A stretch of DNA of 39,155 nt from Chitinophaga pinensis. GTDB lineage: Bacteria > Bacteroidota > Bacteroidia > UKL13-3. The notes beneath the pieces are model-generated. The model was not told the origin of the DNA. It did no database searches and saw only the letters and a program-made list of their open reading frames with translations. A program made the translations under genes and the position numbers. The stretch lies in assembly GCA_945870425.1 (NCBI GenBank), contig CAMBSD010000021.1:1-39155 (forward strand). Direction: 5' to 3'. Shown one piece after another: positions 9,329 to 18,269 of the stretch; position 1 is the first letter of the stretch; every line of letters begins with the position of its first letter.

Positions 9329-10345
9329 CTAGTATATAAAATTAGGGCCATATTTTGCTATAAAAAACAAAGAGGAATCTATCAACGCCTGCTCTTCATA
9401 CAAATAATTTCTGCTAGTAAAGATTCCAATACCAATTTGTTTACCATTTACTTTTATATTAGAATACTCTGTGTTGCGCTGCACAAATCCAACTACAGGC
9501 TTAGTCAACTCTTGAAGATCAGCAAAATCTCTACTACCTCCATAGGCCGAATAGGTTATATTAGTAACCCTTCTTACTTTGGTATCGTCACGTTTTAAGG
9601 CTTTAGGAAGAAATCTCAAAAATTCTATCCAAGGAATTTTTTTATTGAAAGAGGTAGAATTATTTCTGTATGGAAAATTATTGTTGGCCAGATAGCCTTT
9701 AGCTAAATAAAAATCTAATGTTTTGTCTATTGAAATCGTTGTATCAGCAACATTCATTTCTTTATAATAAAGACGAACAAACATATCATACATATGGGCA
9801 TTTTCGCCTTTGTTAAACACATACTGAATAACACGAGAAGGAGATTCATTGATGGCAATGTTTCTATTGCTACCAAAACTGGTAAAATCGCCTCCTCTTA
9901 TTATATTGGCAGTTGCGGTATATGTTTTACCACTCTTTGGGTTAAAAATTTCTAAGCGAAGCGAACCAACTGTAGTTGGCAATGTTAAAGTGGTATAGAG
10001 CGTATTGCGCAAGGTGGAGAAAGTGCCGCTGTCTTTTGGATACTTTGCACCATCATATCTTTCAAGTGTCACAAAATTTGAGGGATTATAAGCATCAAAT
10101 AACTTAACCACCAATGTATCGAAATACAAAGAATCTGGAATCTGGGTTATATTAGCTGAAGATACATTTTCGGAATTTTGAAATGCTTTCTCAATTCTTA
10201 TATAATGCTGATCTTCGCTTACATCAATCATTCCATAAACTATGGGTATTTCGTTATAGGGCGCATTTATATCCACTTTATTGTCGCAAGAGGATAGAGT
10301 AAGAACCCATATAAAGGTATAAATAATTAATAAATATCTGCTCAT
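9329..10345 (-). CDS. Hypothetical lipoprotein, DUF4249-like
   Basis: 338 residues from the ATG at 10345. A TTG 21 bases upstream would extend the frame but lies within the likely promoter. The N-terminus is a lipoprotein signal with lipobox LSSC, so the mature protein is anchored in an envelope membrane through that Cys. The remainder is beta-rich, starting CDNKVDINAPYNEIPIVYG. The layout (Cys, short acidic stretch, then 'VYGMIDVSEDQHYIRIEKAF') resembles the DUF4249 class of Bacteroidota lipoproteins, but that link is by eye only. It lies 70 bases downstream of the subtilase gene, has its own candidate promoter, and ends in a strong terminator. Function unknown. Confidence 0.8.
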   Translation of the reverse strand: MSRYLLIIYTFIWVLTLSSCDNKVDINAPYNEIPIVYGMIDVSEDQHYIRIEKAFQNSENVSSANITQIPDSLYFDTLVVKLFDAYNPSNFVTLERYDGAKYPKDSGTFSTLRNTLYTTLTLPTTVGSLRLEIFNPKSGKTYTATANIIRGGDFTSFGSNRNIAINESPSRVIQYVFNKGENAHMYDMFVRLYYKEMNVADTTISIDKTLDFYLAKGYLANNNFPYRNNSTSFNKKIPWIEFLRFLPKALKRDDTKVRRVTNITYSAYGGSRDFADLQELTKPVVGFVQRNTEYSNIKVNGKQIGIGIFTSRNYLYEEQALIDSSLFFIAKYGPNFIY

Positions 10346-10353
10346 TATAGCGT

Positions 10354-10386
10354 CAAAAATAGACAATTTATTAGAAGTCGATCAAA
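10354..10386 (-). promoter_or_regulatory. Candidate Bacteroidota promoter for the 9329-10345 gene
   Basis: Reading the minus strand: TTTG (plus 10383-10386), 21 bases, then TATTTTTG (plus 10354-10361), matching TTTG-N19-TAnnTTTG apart from two extra spacer bases. The -7 element ends only 8 bases before the ATG, so the mRNA would have almost no leader. Confidence 0.5.
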
Positions 10387-10415
10387 TCAATAAAAAGGTT
10401 GCGTTTGTTTTTTAT

Positions 10416-12008
10416 TTATTTAGACATTTGCTCGGCCATTAATACAGCTTGATAAGCATTTACAATGCCGCCTGTTTTGCATAGTGATTTAAGCTTTGCC
10501 TTTTTACGTTTACCAGGAATAAAAACTCTTTTATTATATTTTACTGATGATTTTAAAATAATATCTTTTAACTGCGATGCTGTTAATTGAGGATAATATG
10601 ACTTTAACAAAGCAGCAACACCCGCAGTAACTGGAGCTGCCATACTTGTACCGCTAAATGCTGCATATTTTGATTCAGGAATACACGAATTTATATCAAC
10701 CCCTGGAGCAAAAACATCTACCCTATCTTTACCGTAATTAGAAAAATCGGCAGTAAGGTGTTTTTTTAACTTCCAACTCGAGGCTCCTACTTCAATCCAA
10801 TTTGCAGCATTTCCACCACCATAAGCTTCCGCTTTAGGAAAATTATCTTCAATATCGGTATTCTTTGCATCATTTCCTGCAGCATGAATTAATAATACAT
10901 TCTTGGTAAGTGCATACTTAATAGCTTCGTCAACCACATTCTTATTTGAAGAAAATGATTTGCCAAAACTCATGTTTATGATTTGTGCTCCATTGTCAAC
11001 GGCATACCTAATAGCATTCGCCACATCTTTGTCTCTCTCGTCTCCATCAGGCACTGCCCTAATCACCATAATTTTTACATTATCGGCCACCCCATCAATT
11101 CCTTTTCCATTGTTGCGATTAGCCGCAATAATGCCGGCTACATGCGTACCGTGTTCTGCACTTGGACCCATAACACGATTACAGCCATATTTATTTTCAT
11201 ATACATCATTATAATTATCACCAACAACACTGCGAGAATCGAAATCTACATTATAACTGTAATCTACAAACTTGTTGACCTCATTCATTGACTCCTCTAT
11301 GCTTCCATATACTTTTGAAAATACAAAATAGTTTTTACCACTCCTTTTTAATCCATCTAAAATAGCATTTTTTGCCATTGCATCTGATTGTGAAGTAGGT
11401 TTGTAGGCATTTAATTCATCCTTAGTAAGCGAGTCCTTAGCAGTTGATTGCTGAATTAATTGCGCACCTGCTAATATGTTTTTAAACAAACCTTGATACA
11501 TAAAAAACTGACTGCTGCCCTGCTTATAAGCAGCTTTAATTTTCAAATAATACCTATATTCTTTTTCTTGTTCGGGGCTCACATATCCTTTGCTTGTATC
11601 AAGATCATCATATATTTTTTTATACTTAGCATACAATCGAGTTACCTCAAGGTTATCTTGATCTACATCGCCTTTTGCACCCCCAATAAAACTCCAGCCA
11701 TTTACATCATCAATATACCCATTATTATCATCGTCCAAACCATTTTGTTTCTCATTAGGATTTATCCAAATGACAGATTGTAAATCTTCGTGATTCACTT
11801 CAGTACCACCATCAATAACAGCTACAACAACTGGAGTTGACTTCTTACCTTTAAGCAATTCCCTGTATGTTTTTTCAGTACTCACACCATACACCTTATC
11901 ATCACTTGGGTCCAAGTTAAACCAATTTTTAGGCGCTTCTTTTTGCGCAATAATTTGAATTGAAAATAGCAATGAAAAGCTACTAAAAAATAAAATCTTT
12001 TTAATCAT
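10416..12008 (-). CDS. Secreted subtilisin-like serine protease (S8 family)
   Basis: 530 residues with a signal peptide (1-21, ending IIAQ). The peptidase S8 triad is intact: Asp66 in VVAVIDGGTE, His286 in AEHGTHVAGI, Ser455 in FSGTSMAAP, with the oxyanion Asn379 in AAGND. It should hydrolyse peptide bonds outside the cytoplasm. About 220 residues separate the catalytic Asp and His, against roughly 30-40 in classical subtilisins. The insert (about 105-280) is charged and alpha-helical in character (EQEKEYRYYLKIKAAY). The protein ends soon after the catalytic domain with a basic stretch (PGKRKKAKLK) and no recognisable T9SS sorting domain. No separate inhibitor-like propeptide is visible before Asp66. 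Substrate unknown. Confidence 0.93.
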   Translation of the reverse strand: MIKKILFFSSFSLLFSIQIIAQKEAPKNWFNLDPSDDKVYGVSTEKTYRELLKGKKSTPVVVAVIDGGTEVNHEDLQSVIWINPNEKQNGLDDDNNGYIDDVNGWSFIGGAKGDVDQDNLEVTRLYAKYKKIYDDLDTSKGYVSPEQEKEYRYYLKIKAAYKQGSSQFFMYQGLFKNILAGAQLIQQSTAKDSLTKDELNAYKPTSQSDAMAKNAILDGLKRSGKNYFVFSKVYGSIEESMNEVNKFVDYSYNVDFDSRSVVGDNYNDVYENKYGCNRVMGPSAEHGTHVAGIIAANRNNGKGIDGVADNVKIMVIRAVPDGDERDKDVANAIRYAVDNGAQIINMSFGKSFSSNKNVVDEAIKYALTKNVLLIHAAGNDAKNTDIEDNFPKAEAYGGGNAANWIEVGASSWKLKKHLTADFSNYGKDRVDVFAPGVDINSCIPESKYAAFSGTSMAAPVTAGVAALLKSYYPQLTASQLKDIILKSSVKYNKRVFIPGKRKKAKLKSLCKTGGIVNAYQAVLMAEQMSK

Positions 12009-12028
12009 GTCAATAAATAATAATGTGT

Positions 12029-12059
12029 AAATATAAAACTACCCGAAAAGGTCGGGTAG
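12029..12059 (-). terminator. Terminator after the transaldolase gene
   Basis: CTACCCGA (12039-12046) pairs with TCGGGTAG (12052-12059) around a 5-base loop. On the minus strand it is followed by TTTTATATTT. It sits between the transaldolase stop and the subtilase start, so it should separate those two transcripts. The T tract is imperfect. Confidence 0.7.
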
Positions 12060-12114
12060 CATTTTATATATGTGGCAATAATATGTGATGTAATAGAGAA
12101 ATTAATTGTTCAAA

Positions 12115-12771
12115 TTATGCATTCGATTTTTTATGATCAGCTAGGAATTTTTCCAAGCCAATATCTGTTAGCGGATGCTTTAATAGAGCCAAAATACTTT
12201 CTAAAGGACTTGTGATAACATGAGCCCCTACTTCAGCAGATTTAATAATATGCATTGGATTTCGAATGGATGCAGCTAAAATTTGTGTTTCATATCCTTG
12301 AACTGAATAGATATGAGCAATCTGTGCAATTAAATCCATTCCATCATAACTAATATCATCTAATCTTCCAACAAAGGGTGAAAGATAGGTAGCACCAGCT
12401 TTGGCAGCTAATATAGCTTGACCTGCCCCAAATACCAGGGTGCAATTGGTCCTGATACCTTTAGAAGTGAAGTACTTTATGGCTTTAATACCATCCTTAA
12501 TCATGGGAATTTTAACTACTATGTTGTTATGTAATGCCGCAAGTTTTTCACCTTCAATAATCATACCTGCATAGTCGGTACTGATAACCTCTGCACTTAC
12601 ATCACCATCTACAATATTGCAGATATCAACATAATGTTGCAAGATGGCAGTCTCTCCTTTGATACCCTCTTTTGCCATAAGTGAAGGATTGGTAGTTACG
12701 CCATCTAATATTCCTAAGTCGTTGGCTTCTTTGATTTGTGCAAGATTTGCTGTGTCGATGAAAAACTTCAT
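12115..12771 (-). CDS. tal: Transaldolase / fructose-6-phosphate aldolase family (TalC/MipB-like)
   Basis: 218 residues, the length of the short, single-domain (alpha/beta)8 transaldolase subfamily, against about 315 for TalB. It carries MKFFIDTAN at the start, DGVTTNPSL near 23-31, and the Schiff-base lysine Lys87 in NNIVVKIPM, followed by TNCTLVF and the phosphate-site region AASIRNP. Transaldolases of this subfamily move dihydroxyacetone units between sedoheptulose 7-phosphate, glyceraldehyde 3-phosphate, erythrose 4-phosphate and fructose 6-phosphate in the non-oxidative pentose phosphate pathway. Some members are instead fructose-6-phosphate aldolases, and sequence reading does not settle this. 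Cytoplasmic. Apparently monocistronic, with a hairpin terminator downstream. Confidence 0.93.
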   Translation of the reverse strand: MKFFIDTANLAQIKEANDLGILDGVTTNPSLMAKEGIKGETAILQHYVDICNIVDGDVSAEVISTDYAGMIIEGEKLAALHNNIVVKIPMIKDGIKAIKYFTSKGIRTNCTLVFGAGQAILAAKAGATYLSPFVGRLDDISYDGMDLIAQIAHIYSVQGYETQILAASIRNPMHIIKSAEVGAHVITSPLESILALLKHPLTDIGLEKFLADHKKSNA

Positions 12772-13117
12772 TTTAATAAAAATTTGAGCAGCAATTTTAG
12801 GTTAAATTTTTGGTTTCAACCAACAGATTTTTTATCAATTTATATTCGCAGGAATATATTCACTAAAAGGTAGCCGAAACAACAAAATAGAGCATTCTAC
12901 ATGTTGAAGGTATAATACCATTGCCGAGATAATTGGTGGCTCGTAAACTGAAGCAATTTTCATTCAACAGGTTGTTTAAGCCAAATTTAATTGATCAGTT
13001 TGAATAGATTATATAGGTCTATGTAAAAATAACCAACGGTAAAACAACAAAAAAAGAATATACGAAATGTCATTACTAAAAGGAAGTGAAAATGCAGTAT
13101 GAAAATCATGACAAATA
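12772..13117. other. Intergenic region without recognisable gene
   Basis: About 350 AT-rich bases upstream of the transaldolase gene. No open frame, RNA gene or clear terminator was seen. The only structure noted is the short palindrome GAATATATTC at 12852-12861. It presumably holds the transaldolase promoter, but no good -33/-7 pair was found. Confidence 0.5.
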
Positions 13118-13342
13118 CTATTTTCTTACCGCGGAATTTTTCAGTTTTTTCCTGCTTAATCTTTGTTGATCAAGCATTTTTTTTAAGGAATCGAACTGCC
13201 TTTGATTATCAACGCCCGGGTGTGGTAATTGTATAAACTTCTTTCTAGCTTTGGGCTTGGTTATTTGCGCAGAAATAGCAAAACAAGAAAGTCCCAAACT
13301 AATGAGACACAACAATCTTTTTATTGAATAAAACATTTTCAT
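13118..13342 (-). CDS. Small basic secreted protein
   Basis: 74 residues from the ATG at 13342; a second ATG at 13336 (Met3) is equally possible. Residues 1-26 look like a Sec signal peptide ending CFAISAQ. The roughly 48-residue mature part is strongly basic (KPKARKK, RLSRKKLKN) with a central FDSLKKMLDQQ stretch that could be helical. The start lies 44 bases inside the 3' end of the upstream T9SS protein gene, in another frame, suggesting translational coupling. I recognise no family. The signal peptide and placement argue for a real gene, but its size leaves doubt. Confidence 0.6.
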   Translation of the reverse strand: MKMFYSIKRLLCLISLGLSCFAISAQITKPKARKKFIQLPHPGVDNQRQFDSLKKMLDQQRLSRKKLKNSAVRK

Positions 13343-15158
13343 TTTGTTTCACATAAAGTACATACATTCCACTTGACAAATCAGATGCATCAAAACTAAA
13401 ATTATTCAAACCTGCATTGGCCTTATCTCGCAATAAAGGTATTTCTCTGCCTTGCATGTCAACCAACGAAAAGTCTACTAATAAAGATAGCCTCATCTCA
13501 AATTGCACATTTACTATTTCGGATGAAGGAACTGGATATACTTGAAGATTTGAACTTGAATTGGTATTTTCATTCACAGATAAAAATGGGTCTGTACTTT
13601 TTACTTTAGCCAACCAAGTTGAATTGGTATTGTTGCTACCATAGCTCCCAACCAGCCAACAAACCCCTAGCTCGTTATACTTCTGTTGAATACCCGTATA
13701 ATCACCCCAACGCTCCACTGTATCAAAAAGCAGTTGAATAATAGATTCACCTGCCTTCACTCGAGATGGAAGAGATACATTTAAGTTTCTATCAATATAG
13801 GCGACAGAAGTCCCTGGAAAGGTTTTATCAGAGGTATGGGAAAAAGTAATTAAGGCACTTTTATCACCTTTTCCTCCACCTGCATAGGCAATACATGGAT
13901 AGCCAAAATCAAGGGTATCTGAAGAAATAATTCTACCCGAAATTTTCGGATTTGCTTGATTCAAAAAATCAATATGACCCACATAAATCGCTGGACTAAA
14001 TGTATTGGTATCAATGGTATTTGAACCATAATACAATGCATTATTTTGATATAAGGCAGTCAATATCCTTGCATCATTGGTTTGAAGTTTTTTTCCATTC
14101 GACATATAAGCATTTGGCTGTAAACCATAACTTAAATCAGTCTTCAAAATCTTCATGGATAATTTGGCATTTCCACTCTTCAAACTTCCACTAATTTCAT
14201 GTAAAAACACAGTATCATTTTGCAAGTCACTTGGTCTTACTGAAACCAAATGCATCCAACCATTTTGCATATCATTCCCCTGTTTTGCAGGGCAAATACT
14301 CCAAATAGATTTGCCTCCAAAGGCGATATTAGTATAGGCTTTTTGAGGAAGTGAATCTCCCCTATAGCCAGCTTGCTTATCCACCTGCCAAATGATGCTC
14401 TCCATAAAACCATTCTTCCAATAGGTATTATCTTTTAAGCGATTCACGGTAATAAATAAATCGTTTTTATTAATAGCAATAATGGGATAATCACTCCAAC
14501 TGCTATCGCCAAAAATATTACCCGGAATAGCATAAAAATTCCAATTTTTAGTTGGATCATTGGTTTGAGTAAAACCAACTATAATACGAGTATCACCACT
14601 ATATGCACCTTGCAAAAAAACCAAAATAAATCGATCATTTTCTGGATCATAAATTATTCTAGGGTCAAATGTTCTGTTCAAATTGGTAATGCCTTTTGCC
14701 ATAGCAGATAATGAACGATTAAACGCCCATTTACCAGTATCGTTAAAAACACCCACAGCTTGATTTAACACGCTCACAATTACATTTGAATTACTTATCG
14801 CCATATCGTTATCATTAGGTGTGCCTGAAGTAGTGTTTCCTTTAAAACCTTTTAACACTTCTGGTTTTGGAACAGCAGCTTTGTTCAAGGCCTCACCAGC
14901 TCTTTTGTTAAGTTGAAATCTTAGATTTCTTTGCTCATCCAAGAATTTTTTATTCATGGAAAAGTCTGTTAAAGGTGATGGATTAGCTGCTTTCAAGAGT
15001 TGCAGCTTAGGTGCATAATCAGGCTCCTCTTTTGAAAAATCAATTACACCTGATAAGGCAGTCTTTTGATAAAATTCTTTATAAGTAAAACCGTTTTGAG
15101 ACAAAGCTGAAACACTCACAAAAACGACTAAAATAAATAATTGAAATATCTTCTTCAT
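13299..15158 (-). CDS. T9SS-exported protein with C-terminal sorting domain
   Basis: 619 residues. Signal peptide 1-20 (ending VSALSQ). The central part (about 90-520) is beta-rich with Tyr/Trp/Asp repeats such as FDPRIIYDPENDRFILVF and DYPIIAINKNDLFITVNR, suggesting a propeller-like fold; no catalytic motif is evident. The last 80 residues are a type A T9SS sorting domain: LQVYPVPSSEIVNVQFE, then VDMQGREI, then LSSGMYVLYVKQNE and a terminal KKIVV. The protein is therefore predicted to cross the outer membrane by the type IX system and be released or anchored at the surface. It follows the EamA gene by 68 bases. Confidence 0.88.
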   Translation of the reverse strand: MKKIFQLFILVVFVSVSALSQNGFTYKEFYQKTALSGVIDFSKEEPDYAPKLQLLKAANPSPLTDFSMNKKFLDEQRNLRFQLNKRAGEALNKAAVPKPEVLKGFKGNTTSGTPNDNDMAISNSNVIVSVLNQAVGVFNDTGKWAFNRSLSAMAKGITNLNRTFDPRIIYDPENDRFILVFLQGAYSGDTRIIVGFTQTNDPTKNWNFYAIPGNIFGDSSWSDYPIIAINKNDLFITVNRLKDNTYWKNGFMESIIWQVDKQAGYRGDSLPQKAYTNIAFGGKSIWSICPAKQGNDMQNGWMHLVSVRPSDLQNDTVFLHEISGSLKSGNAKLSMKILKTDLSYGLQPNAYMSNGKKLQTNDARILTALYQNNALYYGSNTIDTNTFSPAIYVGHIDFLNQANPKISGRIISSDTLDFGYPCIAYAGGGKGDKSALITFSHTSDKTFPGTSVAYIDRNLNVSLPSRVKAGESIIQLLFDTVERWGDYTGIQQKYNELGVCWLVGSYGSNNTNSTWLAKVKSTDPFLSVNENTNSSSNLQVYPVPSSEIVNVQFEMRLSLLVDFSLVDMQGREIPLLRDKANAGLNNFSFDASDLSSGMYVLYVKQNENVLFNKKIVVSH

Positions 15159-15226
15159 TGGTTAAAATTTAGCGGAAGTAAAAGAAAAAAAATGTAATGT
15201 AAAAGGAAGGGAAAAAACATATGTCC

Positions 15227-16123
15227 TTATCCGTAATAATAACACTTTTTCACAAACGGATAGGTGAAAACAGAAAATAAAATAATGAGAGCTCCCAAAT
15301 AAAATTGTGTCGACATCATCTCACTTTCACCAAATATCAACAGAGAAAAAATCACACCATAAATAGGTTCTAAATTATTCGTGATAATAACTGTAAAGGG
15401 GTCAAATTGCTTCAGTATTTCAACACTCAAGGTAAAGGCCAAGGTCGTACAAAGTATGCTTAAAACAAGTAAAAAAATCAAATCATGCATACCTAATTTT
15501 GGAATAAATGTTTGCAAATCTCCATCTACTAATTTGGCAATTGAAATGATAAAAAAAGCACCTAAAAATTCAATCAAAGTAATGACACTGCTGTTATGTT
15601 TCACTATCAATTTACCATTATAAACGCCAAAAGCCGCTCCAGTTAACGCTGCAAGTACCCCATACAAAACGCCACTAAATGCAAATGCTTCATAATGTAA
15701 AATAAATGCCAGACCTAGCAGAATAATAAAGCCATAAACCAAATCTCCCCAGAAGAACTTTTTACCCAAAAATATAGGTTGCATGATACTAGCAAAAATA
15801 GTGATGGTACTAAATCCAGATAATGCAATAGAAACATTTGAAACCTTAATGGCATGATAGAAGAAAAACCAATGAGCCCCTACAATAAAACCCATTATTA
15901 CAACAGGAATGCAGTCCCTAAGTGTAATATGCAAACTATGTTGTTTGAAATAAATAAAAGCAAAAAGGCTAAGCGATGAAATGAACAATCTCCACCAAAC
16001 CAAATCAAATGCTTGTAGCGAAATCAACTTACCTAAAACTGGCGTAAAACCCCATAAAAGGATAATAAAATGCAACCAAAGATATTTGTGTTTTTCCAAT
16101 TGCGATAACTTACTTAGGTGCAT
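15227..16123 (-). CDS. EamA/DMT-family inner-membrane transporter
   Basis: 298 residues, strongly hydrophobic, with about ten membrane segments in two five-helix halves, as in the EamA (drug/metabolite transporter) superfamily. Supporting pieces are LHFIILLWGFTPVLGKLIS in the first helix and FTVIITNNLEPIYGVIFS in the second half, the latter with the NLEP-type motif usual in this family. It should export or exchange a small metabolite across the inner membrane; the substrate cannot be read from sequence. Its ATG lies 14 bases inside the end of the LptF/LptG-type gene, so the two are probably co-transcribed. Confidence 0.88.
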   Translation of the reverse strand: MHLSKLSQLEKHKYLWLHFIILLWGFTPVLGKLISLQAFDLVWWRLFISSLSLFAFIYFKQHSLHITLRDCIPVVIMGFIVGAHWFFFYHAIKVSNVSIALSGFSTITIFASIMQPIFLGKKFFWGDLVYGFIILLGLAFILHYEAFAFSGVLYGVLAALTGAAFGVYNGKLIVKHNSSVITLIEFLGAFFIISIAKLVDGDLQTFIPKLGMHDLIFLLVLSILCTTLAFTLSVEILKQFDPFTVIITNNLEPIYGVIFSLLIFGESEMMSTQFYLGALIILFSVFTYPFVKKCYYYG

Positions 16124-17210
16124 TTCTTGCCAATATCAAAGATATAATTAGAAAGACAGATGGTGGAATCCAAACAGCTAGTCCAGGGTTTATAACACCG
16201 GTATTCCCAGTAGTATTAAAAATCTGAATAAGCAACAAATACATAAACATAAGAAAAATACCAACACCCAAATGGAATCCAGTACCACCGCGGCTTTTAC
16301 GGCTTGAAACAGAAACAGCCAACAAAGTTAGTATAAAAAAAGAAACCGGAACTGCTATTCTCCTGTAAAGCTCCACTTTATATTTCGGCACATTTGCAGA
16401 TCCTTTCTCTGTTTCTTGTCTTATATATTCATTCAACTCAGGATTGGTCATAGATGAAACATAATTGCTTTTGACAACAAACTCTTCTGGCCTAATCTTG
16501 AGGAAAGTATCCAAAATGGCACCGCGACTTACATACTCACCATCAGACAAATAAACACGTTGCTGATAACTTTCAAAACGCCATAAGCTTTTATCTCTTA
16601 ACCATATCATGCGTGAAGCTGTTATTCTACGATGTAATTTATTATCCTCATAGGCATCAAGGCTCAAGTTAAACCCCAAACTATCATTGTAATTGTAGGA
16701 ATCAAGACGAAGAAGGGTTGAATCGTTCATCATATAATTGATGTGATTGCTCTGCGTGACCTTCTTTTCATGTATCCAATCATCTTCAAACTTCAAACGA
16801 TATCTATCACATAAAGGAAGTATTTGGGTATTTAACCAAATAAACAAAACAAATAAAATGGATGCCGATAGCAAATAAGGTTTTAAAAACCTAAAATAAC
16901 TTGCCCCACTCCCAAGAATAGCAATGATTTCTGTATTCTGCGCTTGTTTTGAATTGAAGAAAATAATTGAAAGAAATAAGAAAACAGGGCTGAACAATCC
17001 CATGAAATAAGGGATAAAATAAATATAATAATCAAATACCAATACCTTTAATGGTGGTTTATGTTTTATAAAATCATCTGTTTTTTCAGAAATATCAATC
17101 AAAATAGCAATTAACGTAAAAAGTAATACAGAATAAAAGAAAGTTTGTAGGTACTTTTTCATGATGTACCTATCAATAATTCCTAAACCTAATTTTTCTA
17201 AAACTTTCAT
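16110..17210 (-). CDS. LptF/LptG family permease (lipopolysaccharide export)
   Basis: 366 residues from the ATG at 17210 (a TTG one codon earlier is also open). The N-terminus IIDRYIMKKYLQTFFYSVLLF and the QNTEIIAILGSGASYFRFL region are typical of the YjgP/YjgQ (LptF/LptG) family. Three membrane segments precede a periplasmic beta-jellyroll (about 130-270), followed by three more (from about 275). In the LptB2FG complex these permeases extract LPS from the inner membrane and pass it to the periplasmic bridge. Whether this copy is F or G is not decided. It lies 36 bases after a GT9 glycosyltransferase gene, consistent with LPS assembly. Confidence 0.92.
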   Translation of the reverse strand: MKVLEKLGLGIIDRYIMKKYLQTFFYSVLLFTLIAILIDISEKTDDFIKHKPPLKVLVFDYYIYFIPYFMGLFSPVFLFLSIIFFNSKQAQNTEIIAILGSGASYFRFLKPYLLSASILFVLFIWLNTQILPLCDRYRLKFEDDWIHEKKVTQSNHINYMMNDSTLLRLDSYNYNDSLGFNLSLDAYEDNKLHRRITASRMIWLRDKSLWRFESYQQRVYLSDGEYVSRGAILDTFLKIRPEEFVVKSNYVSSMTNPELNEYIRQETEKGSANVPKYKVELYRRIAVPVSFFILTLLAVSVSSRKSRGGTGFHLGVGIFLMFMYLLLIQIFNTTGNTGVINPGLAVWIPPSVFLIISLILARNAPK

Positions 17211-17246
17211 CAATTGTGCAACAATAGAAAATATTATACCAATCTG

Positions 17247-18245
17247 CTAATTCAAAAAAAATTGTTGGATAGTTCGAGCTAATTCTGCTATGCTTATTTG
17301 ATTCATACAGTTGAAATGTTTCTTTGGACACGCATCAAAACCAATTTTAGAACATGGCCTACAAATCAAATTTTGGATTTCAAATGTAGCATGTTTAACT
17401 TCATATTTTCCGTAGCAAGGCGTCATACCGAACTCTGGGCTGGTATTACCCCATAATGAAACAATGGGTTTCTTGAGGGCAGCACCAATGTGCATGAGGC
17501 CAGTATCATTGCTAACTAATAGCTTAGCATTCTTCACCATCATTGCTGATTGATGAATACTTAAAATGCCACAGAGATTAACAACTTGGCCTGAAAGTGA
17601 GGCTGCAATTTGATTTGCTTCATCTTTATCTTCATTTCCTCCAAGTAGCACTATTTTCATTTGAAGCAATTTACAAACAGCTATTATCTTTTGGCCAGGG
17701 AAACGTTTAGTGAAATGCTGCGCACCAATAGCCCATGCCACGTAACCTTCTCCTATTTGACTTATAAAATCATCAATATTTTCTTCAGGATTGAGGAAAA
17801 AATCCAATCCCTCATTATCATTTGAAACACCTAATGATTTACAAGTATTTAGATACCTATCAACAATATGAACTTGAGGTAAAACAGAAACTTGTTTAAA
17901 ATTGACTACCAGCCATTTCTCAAAATTCAACTTATCAAATGCTCGTGATTCTGCTCCCAATACAGACTTAAAAACTTGGGTTCTTAAGTTGTTATGCAAA
18001 TCAATTACAAAGTCATACCCTTCTTTTTTCATTTCCAATGCTTTTGATGCAGGACTTTTATCAAGCACGTGCAGCTTATCAATGTAAGGATTGAAGGCCA
18101 AAAGGCTAATATATTGAGCTTTGGTTAAAAAGTGAATTTCAGCCTTTGGGTACTTAATTTTTATGCAACGAGGAACAGGACTTGTTAAAACAATATCGCC
18201 AATGGAACTAAATCGAATGATGAGTATTTTGGGTGCAGACTTCAA
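17247..18245 (-). CDS. Glycosyltransferase family 9 (heptosyltransferase-like)
   Basis: 332 residues. The N-terminal ILIIRFSSIGDIVLTSPV (7-24) and C-terminal SNDTGLMHIGAALKKP (245-260) are the two hallmarks of GT9 ADP-heptose:LPS heptosyltransferases, which add heptose to the LPS inner core at the cytoplasmic face. A Cys-rich stretch near 294-313 (CRPCSKIGFDACPKKHFNC) is a pattern I associate with this family. Start: no ATG is available upstream in frame or near the N-terminus, so translation most likely begins at the TTG at 18245, which puts the family motif six residues in. A -7 element (TATATTTG) just upstream supports this. Sugar specificity is unproven. Confidence 0.92.
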   Translation of the reverse strand: MKSAPKILIIRFSSIGDIVLTSPVPRCIKIKYPKAEIHFLTKAQYISLLAFNPYIDKLHVLDKSPASKALEMKKEGYDFVIDLHNNLRTQVFKSVLGAESRAFDKLNFEKWLVVNFKQVSVLPQVHIVDRYLNTCKSLGVSNDNEGLDFFLNPEENIDDFISQIGEGYVAWAIGAQHFTKRFPGQKIIAVCKLLQMKIVLLGGNEDKDEANQIAASLSGQVVNLCGILSIHQSAMMVKNAKLLVSNDTGLMHIGAALKKPIVSLWGNTSPEFGMTPCYGKYEVKHATFEIQNLICRPCSKIGFDACPKKHFNCMNQISIAELARTIQQFFLN

Positions 18246-18261
18246 AAATTCTATTTTGGCG

Positions 18262-18269
18262 CAAATATA
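18262..18269 (-). promoter_or_regulatory. -7 promoter element of the GT9-LptF/G transcript
   Basis: The minus strand reads TATATTTG, a perfect TAnnTTTG, 16 bases before the TTG start of the GT9 gene. No TTTG was seen at the expected -33 distance, so only the -7 half is supported. Confidence 0.45.

Noticed and set aside
10903-11783. Plus-strand hydrophobic frames opposite the subtilase
   Set aside because: They are antisense to catalytic-domain codons of the S8 protease; their hydrophobic look is a by-product of the complementary codons.
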